Positions 1-8,508 are shown, counted from the stretch's first letter. The stretch is DNA of 64,000 bases from Pseudonocardia sp. C8 (GCF_014267175.1 NZ_JACMTR010000002.1:4613501-4677500); one strand, 5' to 3'. Notes: generated by a model from the sequence alone, not told the origin. A program made the numbers and translations.

Positions 1-1018
1 GCTGGCAGGTCTCGCTGCGCCCGTTGACGGCCGCCGGTTCGACGCAGTTGAGCACGGAGCCCTGCGGCGCGGAGATCGTGACCGGCCGGTGCAGGCCGGC
101 GTTCGCCACGATGTCCGGGTCGACCAGCGTCTTCACCGAGTAGTAGACCGCGGCGTACAGCGCCGTCCACACCACGTTGATGCTCGCCCGCACCTGCTCC
201 GGCGCGCTGAACGCCACGTCCACGCTGTCGCCCCGCACGGTGACCACGACGCCGAGCTCCAGCTCCTCGTCCAGCTCGGGGCAGTCGAACAGGTCGGTGA
301 ACGCGTACTCGCCGTCGGGCACCCGGGCCAGGGCCGCACGCGTACGGCGTTCGGTGTAGTCCAGCAGGGCCGCACCGGTCCGTTCCAGCGTCTCGCAGCC
401 GTACCGCTCGGTCAGCTCGATGTAGCGGGTGACGGCGAGCCGGTTCGCCGCGATCTGCGCGCGCAGGTCCGCGCGGCGCTCGTGCGGCACCTGGCAGTTG
501 AGCAGGATCAGGTCGAACAGGTCCTGCTGGAGCTCCCCGGCCCGCATCAGCCGCACCGGGGGGATCCGGATTCCCTCCTGGAAGATGTGGGCGTGGCCCC
601 GGTCCCCGAAGTCGGCGTGGTGTGCGAGGTTCGCCACCCAGGCGACGATCTCGCCGTCGACGTGCACCGGGGAGACCAGCACGATGTCCGGTAGGTGGGA
701 CCCGCCGCCGTTGAACGGGTCGTTGCCGATGAACACGTCACCGGGCGCGACCTGATCGGGCGGGTACCGGGTGGTGATCGCGTCGACGACCCCCATCAGC
801 GACCCGAGGTGCAGCGGCGAGCCGCCCTCGTCCTGGGCGAGCATCCGGCCGCCGGCGTCGAACACCGACGCCGTGCAGTCCCTGCGTTCCTTGATGTTCG
901 TGGAGAAGGCGGCGCGGACCAGCGTCTCCCCCATCTCCTCGACGATCGACGACAGCGCCGAGCCGACCACCTCGACGAGGATCGGGTCCACCTGTGCCTT
1001 GTCCGATTGCCGCGTCAC
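1..1018 (-). CDS. hyuB: Hydantoinase B/oxoprolinase family protein, partial (C-terminus beyond the window)
   Basis: This is the N-terminal ~339 residues of an HyuB/HydB subunit, which with HyuA forms an ATP-dependent cyclic-amide hydrolase (N-methylhydantoin or 5-oxoproline type) or a related carboxylase; the substrate is unknown. Reading the minus strand from a GTG at 1018 gives an unbroken frame to the window edge. It contains family hallmarks such as RAAFSTNIKERRDCTASVFD and GNDPFNGGGSHLPD near residues 30-110. The GTG overlaps the hyuA stop by four bases (GTGA), so the two are translationally coupled. The gene leaves the window at base 1, so its C-terminal half cannot be judged. Confidence 0.9.
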   Translation of the reverse strand, partial: MTRQSDKAQVDPILVEVVGSALSSIVEEMGETLVRAAFSTNIKERRDCTASVFDAGGRMLAQDEGGSPLHLGSLMGVVDAITTRYPPDQVAPGDVFIGNDPFNGGGSHLPDIVLVSPVHVDGEIVAWVANLAHHADFGDRGHAHIFQEGIRIPPVRLMRAGELQQDLFDLILLNCQVPHERRADLRAQIAANRLAVTRYIELTERYGCETLERTGAALLDYTERRTRAALARVPDGEYAFTDLFDCPELDEELELGVVVTVRGDSVDVAFSAPEQVRASINVVWTALYAAVYYSVKTLVDPDIVANAGLHRPVTISAPQGSVLNCVEPAAVNGRSETCQ

Positions 1019-3078
1019 CGGGCCACCTCCACGACGAGATTGCGATAGCCGTCCACGACGGCGTGGTCTCCTGGCAGCAGGACCGTCGTCGTGTCCATCT
1101 GCTCCACGACCGCCGGTCCCGCGATCCGATGCCCCGGCCGCAGGTGTCGCCGGTCGAACACGGGAGCCCGGACGAGCCCGCCGGACTCCGGGACGTGCAT
1201 GGCCCGCTCCTCCCGGAGCGCCTCGGCCGGGTCGGGGTCACCGAGCTGGTGATGCTCCAGCCGCGCACGCCGCACCCGGCCGATCGCGCGCAGGCGGTAG
1301 GTGACGAGCTGTACGTCGTCGTCCGACACGTACCCGTACAGGCGTTCGTGCTCGGCCACGAACCGCTCCCGGATCCGCTCCAGGAGGCCCGGCGTGACCT
1401 CACCGTCCGGCACCTCGACCGCCAGCTCATGGTTCTGCCCGGCGTAGCGCAGCTCCGCCCGCCGCTCGATGCGCCGGTCCGTCTCGGGTACGTCCTCGTC
1501 GGCCAGCCACCGCGTGGCGTCCGCGCTCAGCTCGGCGAAGACCTCCGCGACGGCGCCCACCGTCCCGGACGTCGGGCGGGCGTCGATCGCGGTCAGCTGC
1601 GTGCGCATGAAGTCGGCGCGGACGTCGGTCATGAGCAGCCCCGAGGCGCACTGCGTGCCCGGCACCTCCGGGACGAGGACCCTCCGCATGCCCAGTTCCC
1701 GCGCCAGCCGGACGGCGTGCAGCGGCCCGGCCCCGCCGAAGGGCACCAGGGTGTAGTCACGCGGGTCGTGTCCCCGCTGCACCGAGATGACGCGGATGGC
1801 ACGGGCCATGTTGGCCGTGACGACCTGCAGCATGCCGAAGGCCGCTTCCTCGACGCCGAGCCCGAGGGGCTCGGCGACCCGCGCCACGGCCCGCCGCGCC
1901 GCATCCGCGTCGATCGGCATCTGGCCGTCGAGCAGGTGGTGCTGGTTGAGCGTGCCCAGCACGACGTTGGCGTCGGTGACGGTCGGCTCGCCGCCCCGCC
2001 CGTAGCACGCGGGTCCCGGGTCGGCGCCCGCGCTCTGCGGACCGACCTTGAGGGCACCGCCCGCGTCGATCCACCCGATCGACCCGCCGCCCGCTCCGAC
2101 CGTGTGGAGATCGAGCATCGGGGCGCGCACCGGACGACCGGCTATCTCGGTGCCCGTCGTCTCGCGCGGCACACCGCCCCGCACCAGCGACACGTCCGAG
2201 GAGGTCCCACCCACGTCGAACGTGATGACGTCCGGGTACCCGGCCACGCGGGCGATCTCGGCGGCACCGACGACACCGGTGCTCGGGCCGGAGAGGATCA
2301 TGCGTGACGGCATCGCCTCGGCCGCCGCGAACGGGATGATGCCGCCGTTGGACTGCGTGACGTGCGGGACCGCGACCAGGCCGCGCTCGGCCAGCGATAT
2401 CCGGAGCTTCGCCAGGTACCGGGACACGACCGGCCCGATGTAGGCGTTGACGACCACGGTCGACAGCCGCTCGTACTCGCGGAACTCCGGCAGCACCGCG
2501 GAGGAGATCGAGACGTACACGTCGGGCAGTTCCTCGGCGAGGACCTGTCGCACGAGCTCCTCGTGCTCGGGCCGGACGAAGCTGTACAGCAGGCAGACGG
2601 CGACCGCGTCGACGTTCTGCCCGCGCAACCGGGCCGCGATCTCCCGCACCTGCTCGACGTCGACGGCGCGCTCGACCCGGCCGTCGTGCCGCACGCGCTC
2701 GTCGAGCTCGTGCCGCCGGTCCCGGGACGCCAGCGCCGTGGCCTTGTCGGCCTGCAGGTCGTAGAGCGAGGGCCGACGGCCACGGCCCAGCTCCAGCAGG
2801 TCCTTGAACCCCCGGGTGGTGATCAGCCCGGTGTCGGCGCCGCGCCCGGTCAGCAACGCGTTCGTGCCCACCGTCGTCCCGTGCGCGAAGTAGGTGACGT
2901 CACCGAGCTCGCTCCCGCCGATCTGGTCGAGGATGCGCGACACACCGTCCTGGATCGCCCGGCCGGGATCGTCGGGCGAGCTCGGCACCTTGCACACGTG
3001 CATCCGCCCGGTCGTCTCGTCCAGCGCGCTGACGTCGGTGAACGTCCCGCCGGTGTCGACCCCGATCCTCAGCGTCAT
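1015..3078 (-). CDS. hyuA: Hydantoinase/oxoprolinase A subunit (N-methylhydantoinase A family)
   Basis: This is a 687-residue ATP-binding subunit of the hydantoinase/oxoprolinase family, partner of the downstream HyuB. The N-terminus carries the phosphate-binding motif VDTGGTFTD (residues 7-15). A second ASKHA-type block has ITFDVGGTSSDVSL, and a GxGAGGGSIGW loop lies mid-protein. I chose the ATG at 3078 because AGGGAG lies six bases upstream on the minus strand and the protein then starts directly with the conserved strand; a GTG at 3114 is the longer alternative. It is divergent from a LacI-family gene, and two palindromes in the gap suggest control by that regulator. Substrate (hydantoin, 5-oxoproline, or acetone/acetophenone carboxylation) is not decided by the sequence. 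Confidence 0.92.
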   Translation of the reverse strand: MTLRIGVDTGGTFTDVSALDETTGRMHVCKVPSSPDDPGRAIQDGVSRILDQIGGSELGDVTYFAHGTTVGTNALLTGRGADTGLITTRGFKDLLELGRGRRPSLYDLQADKATALASRDRRHELDERVRHDGRVERAVDVEQVREIAARLRGQNVDAVAVCLLYSFVRPEHEELVRQVLAEELPDVYVSISSAVLPEFREYERLSTVVVNAYIGPVVSRYLAKLRISLAERGLVAVPHVTQSNGGIIPFAAAEAMPSRMILSGPSTGVVGAAEIARVAGYPDVITFDVGGTSSDVSLVRGGVPRETTGTEIAGRPVRAPMLDLHTVGAGGGSIGWIDAGGALKVGPQSAGADPGPACYGRGGEPTVTDANVVLGTLNQHHLLDGQMPIDADAARRAVARVAEPLGLGVEEAAFGMLQVVTANMARAIRVISVQRGHDPRDYTLVPFGGAGPLHAVRLARELGMRRVLVPEVPGTQCASGLLMTDVRADFMRTQLTAIDARPTSGTVGAVAEVFAELSADATRWLADEDVPETDRRIERRAELRYAGQNHELAVEVPDGEVTPGLLERIRERFVAEHERLYGYVSDDDVQLVTYRLRAIGRVRRARLEHHQLGDPDPAEALREERAMHVPESGGLVRAPVFDRRHLRPGHRIAGPAVVEQMDTTTVLLPGDHAVVDGYRNLVVEVAR

Positions 3079-3122
3079 CGTTGCTCCCTGCCTGCCGGAA
3101 GGCGTCGCCGCCACACCTTGGT

Positions 3123-3134
3123 GAGAACGTTCTC
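3123..3134. promoter_or_regulatory. LacI-type operator O1 (perfect 12-bp palindrome)
   Basis: GAGAACGTTCTC is a perfect palindrome in the divergent hyuA/lacI-family gap. Its central CG fits LacI/GalR operators, which are usually symmetric around a central CpG. An identical copy lies 23 bp downstream. Binding by the adjacent regulator is inferred. Confidence 0.75.
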
Positions 3135-3145
3135 TGCATCTCGGG

Positions 3146-3157
3146 GAGAACGTTCTC
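3146..3157. promoter_or_regulatory. LacI-type operator O2 (perfect 12-bp palindrome)
   Basis: This is a second exact copy of GAGAACGTTCTC, centred 23 bp (about two helical turns) from O1. Both copies sit upstream of hyuA and immediately upstream of the regulator, so autoregulation and control of hyuAB from the same pair are likely. Confidence 0.75.
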
Positions 3158-3208
3158 AGGATTCGTTACGATGTGTCAAGACCCGCAACCCAGCCCGAGG
3201 AGACCTCC

Positions 3209-4255
3209 GTGAGCCGCTCCGGCGTTCCGTCCCTCATCGACGTCGCGCGGCGCGCAGGAGTCTCGACGGCCACCGCAGGACGCGCCCTGGGTGGCTACGG
3301 CCAGGTACGCGAGGACACCCGCACCCGCGTGCAGAACGCCGCGGCCGAACTCGGCTACCGTTCCAACGGCCTGGCCAGGAGCATGATCACCGGGTCGACC
3401 CGGCTCATCGGCGTGATCGTCACCGACGTGGCGAACCCGTTCTTCGCGTCCGCGCTGCGCGGGATCACCGACACCACCCAGGCCGCCGGCTTCGACGTCC
3501 TGCTGTCCAGCACGGGCAGCGACCTCGACGCCGAGGTCCGCGCGGCGCGGGTCATGTCCGAGAAGCGGGCGGACGGGACGATCGTGGCCGCGGCCGACCC
3601 GGCGCACGCGGCGCACCTCGCCCGGCTCGACAGCGCGGGTGTACCCCTGGTGCTGCTCGACCGGCAGATCACCGGCCTTCCCGGGGTGGGCACCGTGATG
3701 GTCGACCACGCGCACGCCATGCAGGACGCGGTGCAGCACCTCCTCGCCCTCGGGCACCGCGACATCGGGATCGTCACCGAGGCCACCGCCGACCGGCCCG
3801 ACCACGCCCCGCTCCCCAGCCGGATCCGGTTCGACGCCTACCTCGCGGAGATGGCCGCCGCAGGGATCGAGGTCCCACGGGAGTGGGTCGCGACGGCGGC
3901 CTACGACCGCGCCGCCGCGTACGCCGCCACGATGACCCTCCTCACCGGAACCCACCGGCCCACCGCGCTCGTCTGCACCGACAGCGTGCTGGCGTCCGGG
4001 GCGTTCCGTGCGGTCCAGGATCGGGGCATCGCGGTCCCGCGCGACCTGTCGATCATCGGGTTCGACGACGACACCTGGACCACGCTGGTGCGGCCCGAGC
4101 TCACCGTCGTCGCGCAACCCAGCTACGAGCTCGGCGAGTACAGCGCCCGGCACCTCATCGGGCGGATCACCGACGACGGCGAGCAGGCCCGGGACATCCG
4201 GCTTCGCGCCACCCTGGCCCACCGGGCGTCGACGGCACCGCCGCCACCCCGCTGA
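3209..4255 (+). CDS. LacI/GalR-family transcriptional regulator
   Basis: This is a 348-residue one-component regulator. The N-terminal helix-turn-helix reads SLIDVARRAGVSTATAGRAL at about residues 7-26, followed by the hinge (SMITGSTRLIGVIV) and a periplasmic-binding-protein-like ligand domain ending in SIIGFDDDTWTTLVRPELT. I chose GTG 3209, which is preceded by GAGGAG at 8-base spacing; an upstream GTG at 3173 has no good ribosome site and sits only 15 bases past operator O2. It is divergent from hyuAB and most likely controls it and itself through the two palindromes. The effector is unknown. Confidence 0.9.
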   Translation: MSRSGVPSLIDVARRAGVSTATAGRALGGYGQVREDTRTRVQNAAAELGYRSNGLARSMITGSTRLIGVIVTDVANPFFASALRGITDTTQAAGFDVLLSSTGSDLDAEVRAARVMSEKRADGTIVAAADPAHAAHLARLDSAGVPLVLLDRQITGLPGVGTVMVDHAHAMQDAVQHLLALGHRDIGIVTEATADRPDHAPLPSRIRFDAYLAEMAAAGIEVPREWVATAAYDRAAAYAATMTLLTGTHRPTALVCTDSVLASGAFRAVQDRGIAVPRDLSIIGFDDDTWTTLVRPELTVVAQPSYELGEYSARHLIGRITDDGEQARDIRLRATLAHRASTAPPPPR

Positions 4256-4277
4256 ACCTCGCGACGGCGCTCGTGAC

Positions 4278-4700
4278 TCAGTCCGGGTACTCGTCGCCCA
4301 TCGACCACCGCCGGGACTGCTCGCTGATCAGCAGCAGGAACGTGAGCAGCACGTAGAGCCCGCAGAGGATCCCCCAGAGCAGCTGCCGGCTCGGGCCCAG
4401 GACGTAGTAGATCACCGGGAACAGCAGCAGCTGGATGACGATGGCCGGGGTCCGGCAGCCGCGCACCCCGCGGAACAGGCCGTATCCGAGGCCGGCTACG
4501 GCCCCGGCCATGAGCAGGAAGATGCCGGCCTCGGCGAGGCCGTAGTAGCCGCGTGCCCCCTCGGCCCCGAACGCCCGCAGACCGAGCACGACGGCGACGA
4601 CCAGACCCGCCACGCCCTGCACCGCCACGAGGCACCCGGCGACCTTCACGTTCTCCGGGACCGCCGCGCGTGCGGCGCCCTTGTCCTGCTCCTCGGCCAC
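4278..4700 (-). CDS. Small four-helix integral membrane protein
   Basis: This is a 140-residue hypothetical membrane protein. After a charged N-terminus (VAEEQDKGAARAA) there are about four hydrophobic segments, with approximate starts at residues 20, 48, 85 and 105, and a short polar tail ending SMGDEYPD. The frame is open far upstream, but that part runs antisense to the lipid kinase gene. GTG 4700 keeps the gene out of the neighbour and starts just before the first helix. It is divergent from the kinase gene with a 42-base gap. I do not recognise a characterised family; function unknown. Confidence 0.7.
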   Translation of the reverse strand: MAEEQDKGAARAAVPENVKVAGCLVAVQGVAGLVVAVVLGLRAFGAEGARGYYGLAEAGIFLLMAGAVAGLGYGLFRGVRGCRTPAIVIQLLLFPVIYYVLGPSRQLLWGILCGLYVLLTFLLLISEQSRRWSMGDEYPD

Positions 4701-4742
4701 GGGGTCGAGGATCCCAGACGGCCCGGTCGTTACAGTCGCCCC

Positions 4743-5693
4743 GTGCGCGCGCTGCTCGTGGTCAACCCCCAGGCCACGTCGACCACCGCCGCCGGACGGG
4801 ACGTCCTGACCAAGGCGCTCTCCAGCGAGCTCAAGCTGGAGGTGCTGCAGACCCGCTACCGGGGCCACGCCGCGGAGGCCACCGCGGCGGCCGTCGCCGA
4901 CGGGTTCGAGCTCGTGGTCGCGCTCGGGGGCGACGGCACGGTGAACGAGGTCGTGAACGGGCTGCTGGCCGCGCAGACCGGCACCGGAGCCGGTGCGCCC
5001 CGGCCGGACCCGGACGCCACCGCGATGCTGGCCGTCGTCCCGGGCGGCTCCGCGAACGTGTTCGCGCGGGCACTGGAGCTGCCCCGGGACCCGGTCGACG
5101 CGACCGGGCAGGTGCTGGAGGCCCTCGCCCGGCGGCGGCGCCGCCTCGTCGGGCTCGGCCACGCCGACGACCGCTGGTTCACCTTCAACGCCGGCATGGG
5201 CTGGGACGCCGACGTGGTCGCCGCCGTCGAGCGGGCGCGCGCCCAGGGGCACGAGGCCAGCCCGGGCCGGTACGCCGTGACGGCCGTCGCGCAGTACGTC
5301 GCCCAGCTCCGCCGCCCGCCGTCGATGACGGTGGAGATCCCGGGGGCCGCGCCGCTGGCCGGGGTGAAGCTGGCGTTCGTCTCCAACACCGACCCCTGGA
5401 CCTACCTGTCCGGCCGGGCGGTGCGGACCAACCCGCGCTCGTCGTTCGGGAGCGGGCTCGGGCTGTTCGCGCTGACCGGGCTCGGGCCGCGGACGATCGC
5501 GTCCACCCTGCGGCAGATCCTGTCCGCGGACGGCGACCCGCACGGAAAGCACATCGTCCGGCACGACGCGGTTCCCCGGGTGCGGATCGCGTCCGACCGC
5601 CCGCTGGCGCTGCAGCTCGACGGCGACCACCTGGGAATGCGGACCGACGTGGAATTCCTCAGCGTGCCCGGGGCGTTACGGGTCGTCGTGTGA
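4743..5693 (+). CDS. Diacylglycerol kinase-like lipid kinase (DagK/YegS family)
   Basis: This 316-residue protein has the ATP-binding catalytic domain of the diacylglycerol/sphingosine kinase superfamily. Visible marks are VVNPQAT at the N-terminus, the nucleotide-binding GGDGT at residues 62-66 followed by VNEV, and PGGSANVFAR around residue 101. The C-terminal beta-sandwich ends in LQLDGDHLG. The family phosphorylates a lipid hydroxyl (diacylglycerol or a related lipid) at the inner membrane face. GTG 4743 starts directly at the first beta strand. A hairpin at 5688-5733 overlaps the stop and may end the transcript. Exact substrate is not predictable from sequence. Confidence 0.88.
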   Translation: MRALLVVNPQATSTTAAGRDVLTKALSSELKLEVLQTRYRGHAAEATAAAVADGFELVVALGGDGTVNEVVNGLLAAQTGTGAGAPRPDPDATAMLAVVPGGSANVFARALELPRDPVDATGQVLEALARRRRRLVGLGHADDRWFTFNAGMGWDADVVAAVERARAQGHEASPGRYAVTAVAQYVAQLRRPPSMTVEIPGAAPLAGVKLAFVSNTDPWTYLSGRAVRTNPRSSFGSGLGLFALTGLGPRTIASTLRQILSADGDPHGKHIVRHDAVPRVRIASDRPLALQLDGDHLGMRTDVEFLSVPGALRVVV

Positions 5694-5733
5694 GACGGGC
5701 GGTTCGTCGCGCCCCGTGCGGGCACTCTCACAC
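5688..5733 (+). terminator. Hairpin overlapping the lipid kinase stop
   Basis: GTGTGAG (5688-5694) pairs with CTCACAC (5727-5733), and ACGGGC (5695-5700) pairs with GCCCCGT (5711-5717) inside it. It is a long GC-rich stem without a T-run, the usual form in high-GC actinobacteria. It covers the stop codon of the kinase. Confidence 0.55.
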
Positions 5734-6140
5734 GCTGGAGTGAGCAACCGCGCCATTCACCGATGTGAGCGGACCGTCGGTCCCGTTGGGGCTTACACCA
5801 GCCCAAACCGGTGATCCAAGGTGGTCCCTACGCAAGCGAGGACGCGGGCAGCGCCGCCCGTGGTGGTTCACAAGGGTGTTCGGTACGACACCGGATTCGG
5901 GTAGCCGAGTCCGTGCCGTACGGGGACACTGGTCGGAGGAACCGGCTCGGGGCCGAATGGTCCAGGGCACCGGTCTGTCGTGCGCGGGTGGCGAGCTATG
6001 AGGCCACTCACGCATCCGACGAGCAGTATCCCGTTGAGGACCGCTGCAGCTCGTGAAAGCATTCACAAGCTGCGAAACACGCACGTAGCAAGGACGACGA
6101 TCGGCGCGACCCCGATCGCGCACCAGAGGAGTAAGCAATC
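5734..6140 (+). other. Gene-free whiB1 upstream region
   Basis: About 400 bases between the lipid kinase hairpin and whiB1 hold no convincing gene on either strand. The visible items are an inverted repeat CTCAC-N8-GTGAG at 5727-5744, the CRP-like site at 6052-6067 and a possible -10 (TAGCAA, 6086-6091). A long regulated 5' region is in keeping with whiB1 of mycobacteria. Confidence 0.6.
6052..6067. promoter_or_regulatory. CRP-like binding site upstream of whiB1
   Basis: CGTGAAAGCATTCACA matches the TGTGA-N6-TCACA consensus at 9 of 10 defined positions and lies about 75 bp before the whiB1 ATG. In M. tuberculosis, whiB1 is a known direct target of the cAMP receptor protein. The TTCACA half is followed after 18 bases by TAGCAA, so the site may overlap the promoter -35. 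Confidence 0.55.
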
Positions 6141-6392
6141 ATGGACTGGCGTCACGACGCGATCTGCCGCGACGAGGACCCGGAGCTCTTCTTCCCGGTC
6201 GGCACCAGCGGCCCCGCCCTGATGCAGATCGCCGAGGCCAAGAGCGTGTGCCGGCGCTGCCCGGTCACCGAGTCGTGCCTGCAGTGGGCTCTCGAGTCCG
6301 GGCAGGACGCGGGTGTCTGGGGCGGGATGAGCGAGGACGAGCGGCGCGCCCTGAAGCGGCGCGGCAGCCGCCCGCGAGCCCGCACCGCCTGA
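6141..6392 (+). CDS. whiB1: WhiB1-type iron-sulfur transcriptional regulator
   Basis: This 83-residue protein is nearly identical in layout to mycobacterial WhiB1. It begins MDWRHDAICRDEDPELFFP, carries the four [4Fe-4S] ligand cysteines at 9, 37, 40 and 46 (CxxC in VCRRCP), the GVWGG turn at 58-62 and a basic C-terminal DNA-binding tail (KRRGSRPRAR). WhiB1 binds the region 4 of the principal sigma factor and responds to nitric oxide. AGAGGAG lies about 10 bases before the ATG. It is divergent from pdtaS beyond a terminator, as in M. tuberculosis (Rv3219/Rv3220c). A CRP-like site upstream suggests cAMP control. Confidence 0.95.
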   Translation: MDWRHDAICRDEDPELFFPVGTSGPALMQIAEAKSVCRRCPVTESCLQWALESGQDAGVWGGMSEDERRALKRRGSRPRARTA

Positions 6393-6430
6393 GCGGTACC
6401 CGTATCTGAACTGAAGAAGTAGCTCCCCGA

Positions 6431-6472
6431 CCTCGGGCCCGTAGCCGGACGCCACCGGCCACGGGCCCGAGG
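6431..6472 (+). terminator. Rho-independent-like terminator of whiB1
   Basis: A 12-bp perfect stem, CCTCGGGCCCGT (6431-6442) with ACGGGCCCGAGG (6461-6472), is capped by a second stem GCCGG/CCGGC around a six-base loop. It lies 39 bases past the whiB1 stop and faces the convergent pdtaS gene. Confidence 0.8.
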
Positions 6473-6771
6473 TGTGTGCGGGGTGATCTGCCACCCCGCG
6501 TGGCCCGCCCACCACGGTGCCGGCGCGACCACGGCACCGGGATCGACGGTCACGCCACGAGGGTATCCGGTCCCCGCCCGGGCGGCACCCACGCCCCGGG
6601 TCACCCGCAGTGACGGATACGGTCACCCGGCGCACCGGACCTACCGCCCGGGGACGAGCAGCGTGGCGAGCCGGCCGCGCAGCTCCTCCGCGGCCCGGCA
6701 GCCGCCCACGAACAGCAGCCGACCTGCGTGGTCGTTGCCACGCCGGCCGTCGTACCGTCGCCGGACCCCGG

Positions 6772-8295
6772 TCAGGAGCCGCCCAACGGCACCCGGATGC
6801 GCGCCACCGTGCCGCCGCCCTCGCGGTCGGCGACCGAGAGGGACGCCTCCAGCTCCGAGCTCAGCAGGGTGCGCACGATCTGCAGCCCGAGACCCTTCGA
6901 CTTCTCGACGTCGAACTCGGGGGGCATGCCGTGGCCGTCGTCGGCGACCGAGACCTCCAGCCGGCTGGCGGACCGCTGCGGGCTGACGACGACCTCCCCC
7001 GCCACCCCCGGGTCGTAGGCGTGGGCGAGCGCGTTGTGCACGAGCTCGGCCAGCACGAGCACCAGCGGGGTGGCCTTCCCCGCGGGCAGCGCGCCGAACC
7101 CGGGCTCCACCCGCACCCGGGCGCGGGACTCGGTCGTCGCGCCGTCCCGGATCGCCGGGAGCACCTTCGGCAGCAGCTCGTCGAGCTCGACGACCTCGGC
7201 CACCGCGTACGCGAGCGCCTCGTGCACCAGCGCGATCGAGGTGACCCGGCGGACCGCCTCCTCGAGGGCGCGGCTGGCCTCCGGGTGCTCGCTGCGGCGG
7301 CCCTGCAGGCGCAGCAGCGCCGCGACAGTCTGCAGGTTGTTCTTCACCCGGTGATGGATCTCCCGGATGGTGGCGTCCTTCGACATGAGCGCCGCGTCCC
7401 GGCGGCGCAGGTCGGTGACGTCGCGGACCAGCACCAGCGCGCCGGCGGCGTCGCCGCGCGGGCGCAGCGGCAGCGCCCGCACCAGCATCGTCGCCCACCG
7501 GCCCTTGATCTCCATCCGGCTGGAGGACTTGCCGCCGAGCGCGTCGGTGATCCGGGTGGCGACCTCCGTGCCGTCGAACGGGTCGGGCACCAGCGACTTG
7601 GTGACCGCGGCCAGGTCGGCCCCCGAGACGTCGCTGGCGTGCCCCATCCGGTGATACGCCGACAGCGCGTTCGGGCTGGCGTAGGCGACGTTGCCGTGCA
7701 CGTCCAGCCGCACGAGACCGTCGCCGGCGCGCGGGCTGCCCTCGGCGCTGCCGGGCGGCCCGGACTGCGGCGGGAACGTGCCGTCGACGATCATCTGGCA
7801 CAGGTCGGACGCGCTGCCCAGGTAGGCGATCTCCAGCGGGGACGGCACCCGCGGGGTCGACAGGTTCGTGTCCCGGGACAGGACGGCGACGGTGCGGCCC
7901 CGGAACCGGACCGGGATGGTCTCGCGGCGCACCGGGACCTCCAGGTGCCAGCGCGGGTCGTCGTCGCGGCAGATGCGGCCCTCGAGGACGGCGCGGCGCA
8001 GCTGCCCGACCTCGACGGTGGCGGCCCGCCGGCCGACGACGTCGTCCGGGTGCGCCGTCGGCGCGGTCGTCGGGCGGGCCTGCGCGACGCAGAGGAACTG
8101 CGCGGTCGCCGCCCGGGAGGGGGCCTCCGCCGGGTCCTCGGCGGCGTGCAGCTCGTCCAGCGGCACCCACAGCAGGAAGTCGGCGAACGACATGTCGGCC
8201 AGCAGCTGCCACTCCCCCACCACCCGCTGGAGGTGGTCAGCGGTCTCGCCGTCCATCGCCGTGTGCTCGGCGAGCAGCTCGCTCAGCGTGGTCAC
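6772..8295 (-). CDS. pdtaS: PdtaS-type cytosolic sensor histidine kinase
   Basis: This 507-residue kinase matches PdtaS (Rv3220c), the sensor of the PdtaS-PdtaR system whose response regulator acts by RNA binding through an ANTAR domain. The N-terminal GAF-like region starts LSELLAEHTAMDG, then a PAS domain (about residues 200-300). Then comes a HisKA_2 box with His314-His315 (EIHHRVKNNLQTV) and a HATPase_c domain with ELVHNALAHAY, DDGHGMP and GLGLQIV. There are no membrane segments. I chose GTG 8295 because it aligns with the mycobacterial N-terminus; a TTG at 8322 is possible. The cognate PdtaR is not in this window. It faces whiB1, as in M. tuberculosis. Confidence 0.92.
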   Translation of the reverse strand: MTTLSELLAEHTAMDGETADHLQRVVGEWQLLADMSFADFLLWVPLDELHAAEDPAEAPSRAATAQFLCVAQARPTTAPTAHPDDVVGRRAATVEVGQLRRAVLEGRICRDDDPRWHLEVPVRRETIPVRFRGRTVAVLSRDTNLSTPRVPSPLEIAYLGSASDLCQMIVDGTFPPQSGPPGSAEGSPRAGDGLVRLDVHGNVAYASPNALSAYHRMGHASDVSGADLAAVTKSLVPDPFDGTEVATRITDALGGKSSSRMEIKGRWATMLVRALPLRPRGDAAGALVLVRDVTDLRRRDAALMSKDATIREIHHRVKNNLQTVAALLRLQGRRSEHPEASRALEEAVRRVTSIALVHEALAYAVAEVVELDELLPKVLPAIRDGATTESRARVRVEPGFGALPAGKATPLVLVLAELVHNALAHAYDPGVAGEVVVSPQRSASRLEVSVADDGHGMPPEFDVEKSKGLGLQIVRTLLSSELEASLSVADREGGGTVARIRVPLGGS

Positions 8296-8364
8296 GGTCG
8301 CCCATCCCACCACATGCAACAATCACCCCGGACCCCGAGAGCGTTCCCGAGAGGAGGGCCGATC

Positions 8365-8439
8365 ATGTCGAAGCGTGCCCGCAAGCGTCGTGACCGTGCC
8401 AAGAACAAGGCGAACCACGGCAAGAAGCCGAACACCTGA
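8365..8439 (+). CDS. Ribosomal protein bL37 (24 residues)
   Basis: This is a tiny, extremely basic reading frame: MSKRARKRRDRAKNKANH, then GKKPNT and a TGA stop. The composition (over 40% Arg/Lys) and the NHGKKPN ending match the actinobacterial large-subunit protein bL37 first seen in mycobacterial ribosome structures. A perfect ribosome site GAGGAGGG (8351-8358) sits six bases before the ATG, and a strong terminator follows directly. It stands alone between pdtaS (divergent) and rshA (convergent). Annotation pipelines often miss it because of its length. Confidence 0.85.
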   Translation: MSKRARKRRDRAKNKANHGKKPNT

Positions 8440-8457
8440 GTCGCCGTGCGAGACGGC

Positions 8458-8494
8458 GAAGGGCGGGTCATCCACTCCGGATGACCCGCCCTTC
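8458..8494. terminator. Bidirectional terminator between bL37 and rshA
   Basis: This is a 16-bp perfect stem: GAAGGGCGGGTCATCC (8458-8473) pairs with GGATGACCCGCCCTTC (8479-8494) around a five-base loop. It lies between the convergent bL37 gene and the rshA stop and can serve both. Confidence 0.85.
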
Positions 8495-8508
8495 GTGCGT
8501 CAGGGGGT

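Noticed and set aside
5727..5744. CTCAC-N8-GTGAG as a second CRP site for whiB1
   Set aside because: The half-sites point the wrong way (CRP needs GTGA before TCAC) and it is partly used by the hairpin after the lipid kinase.
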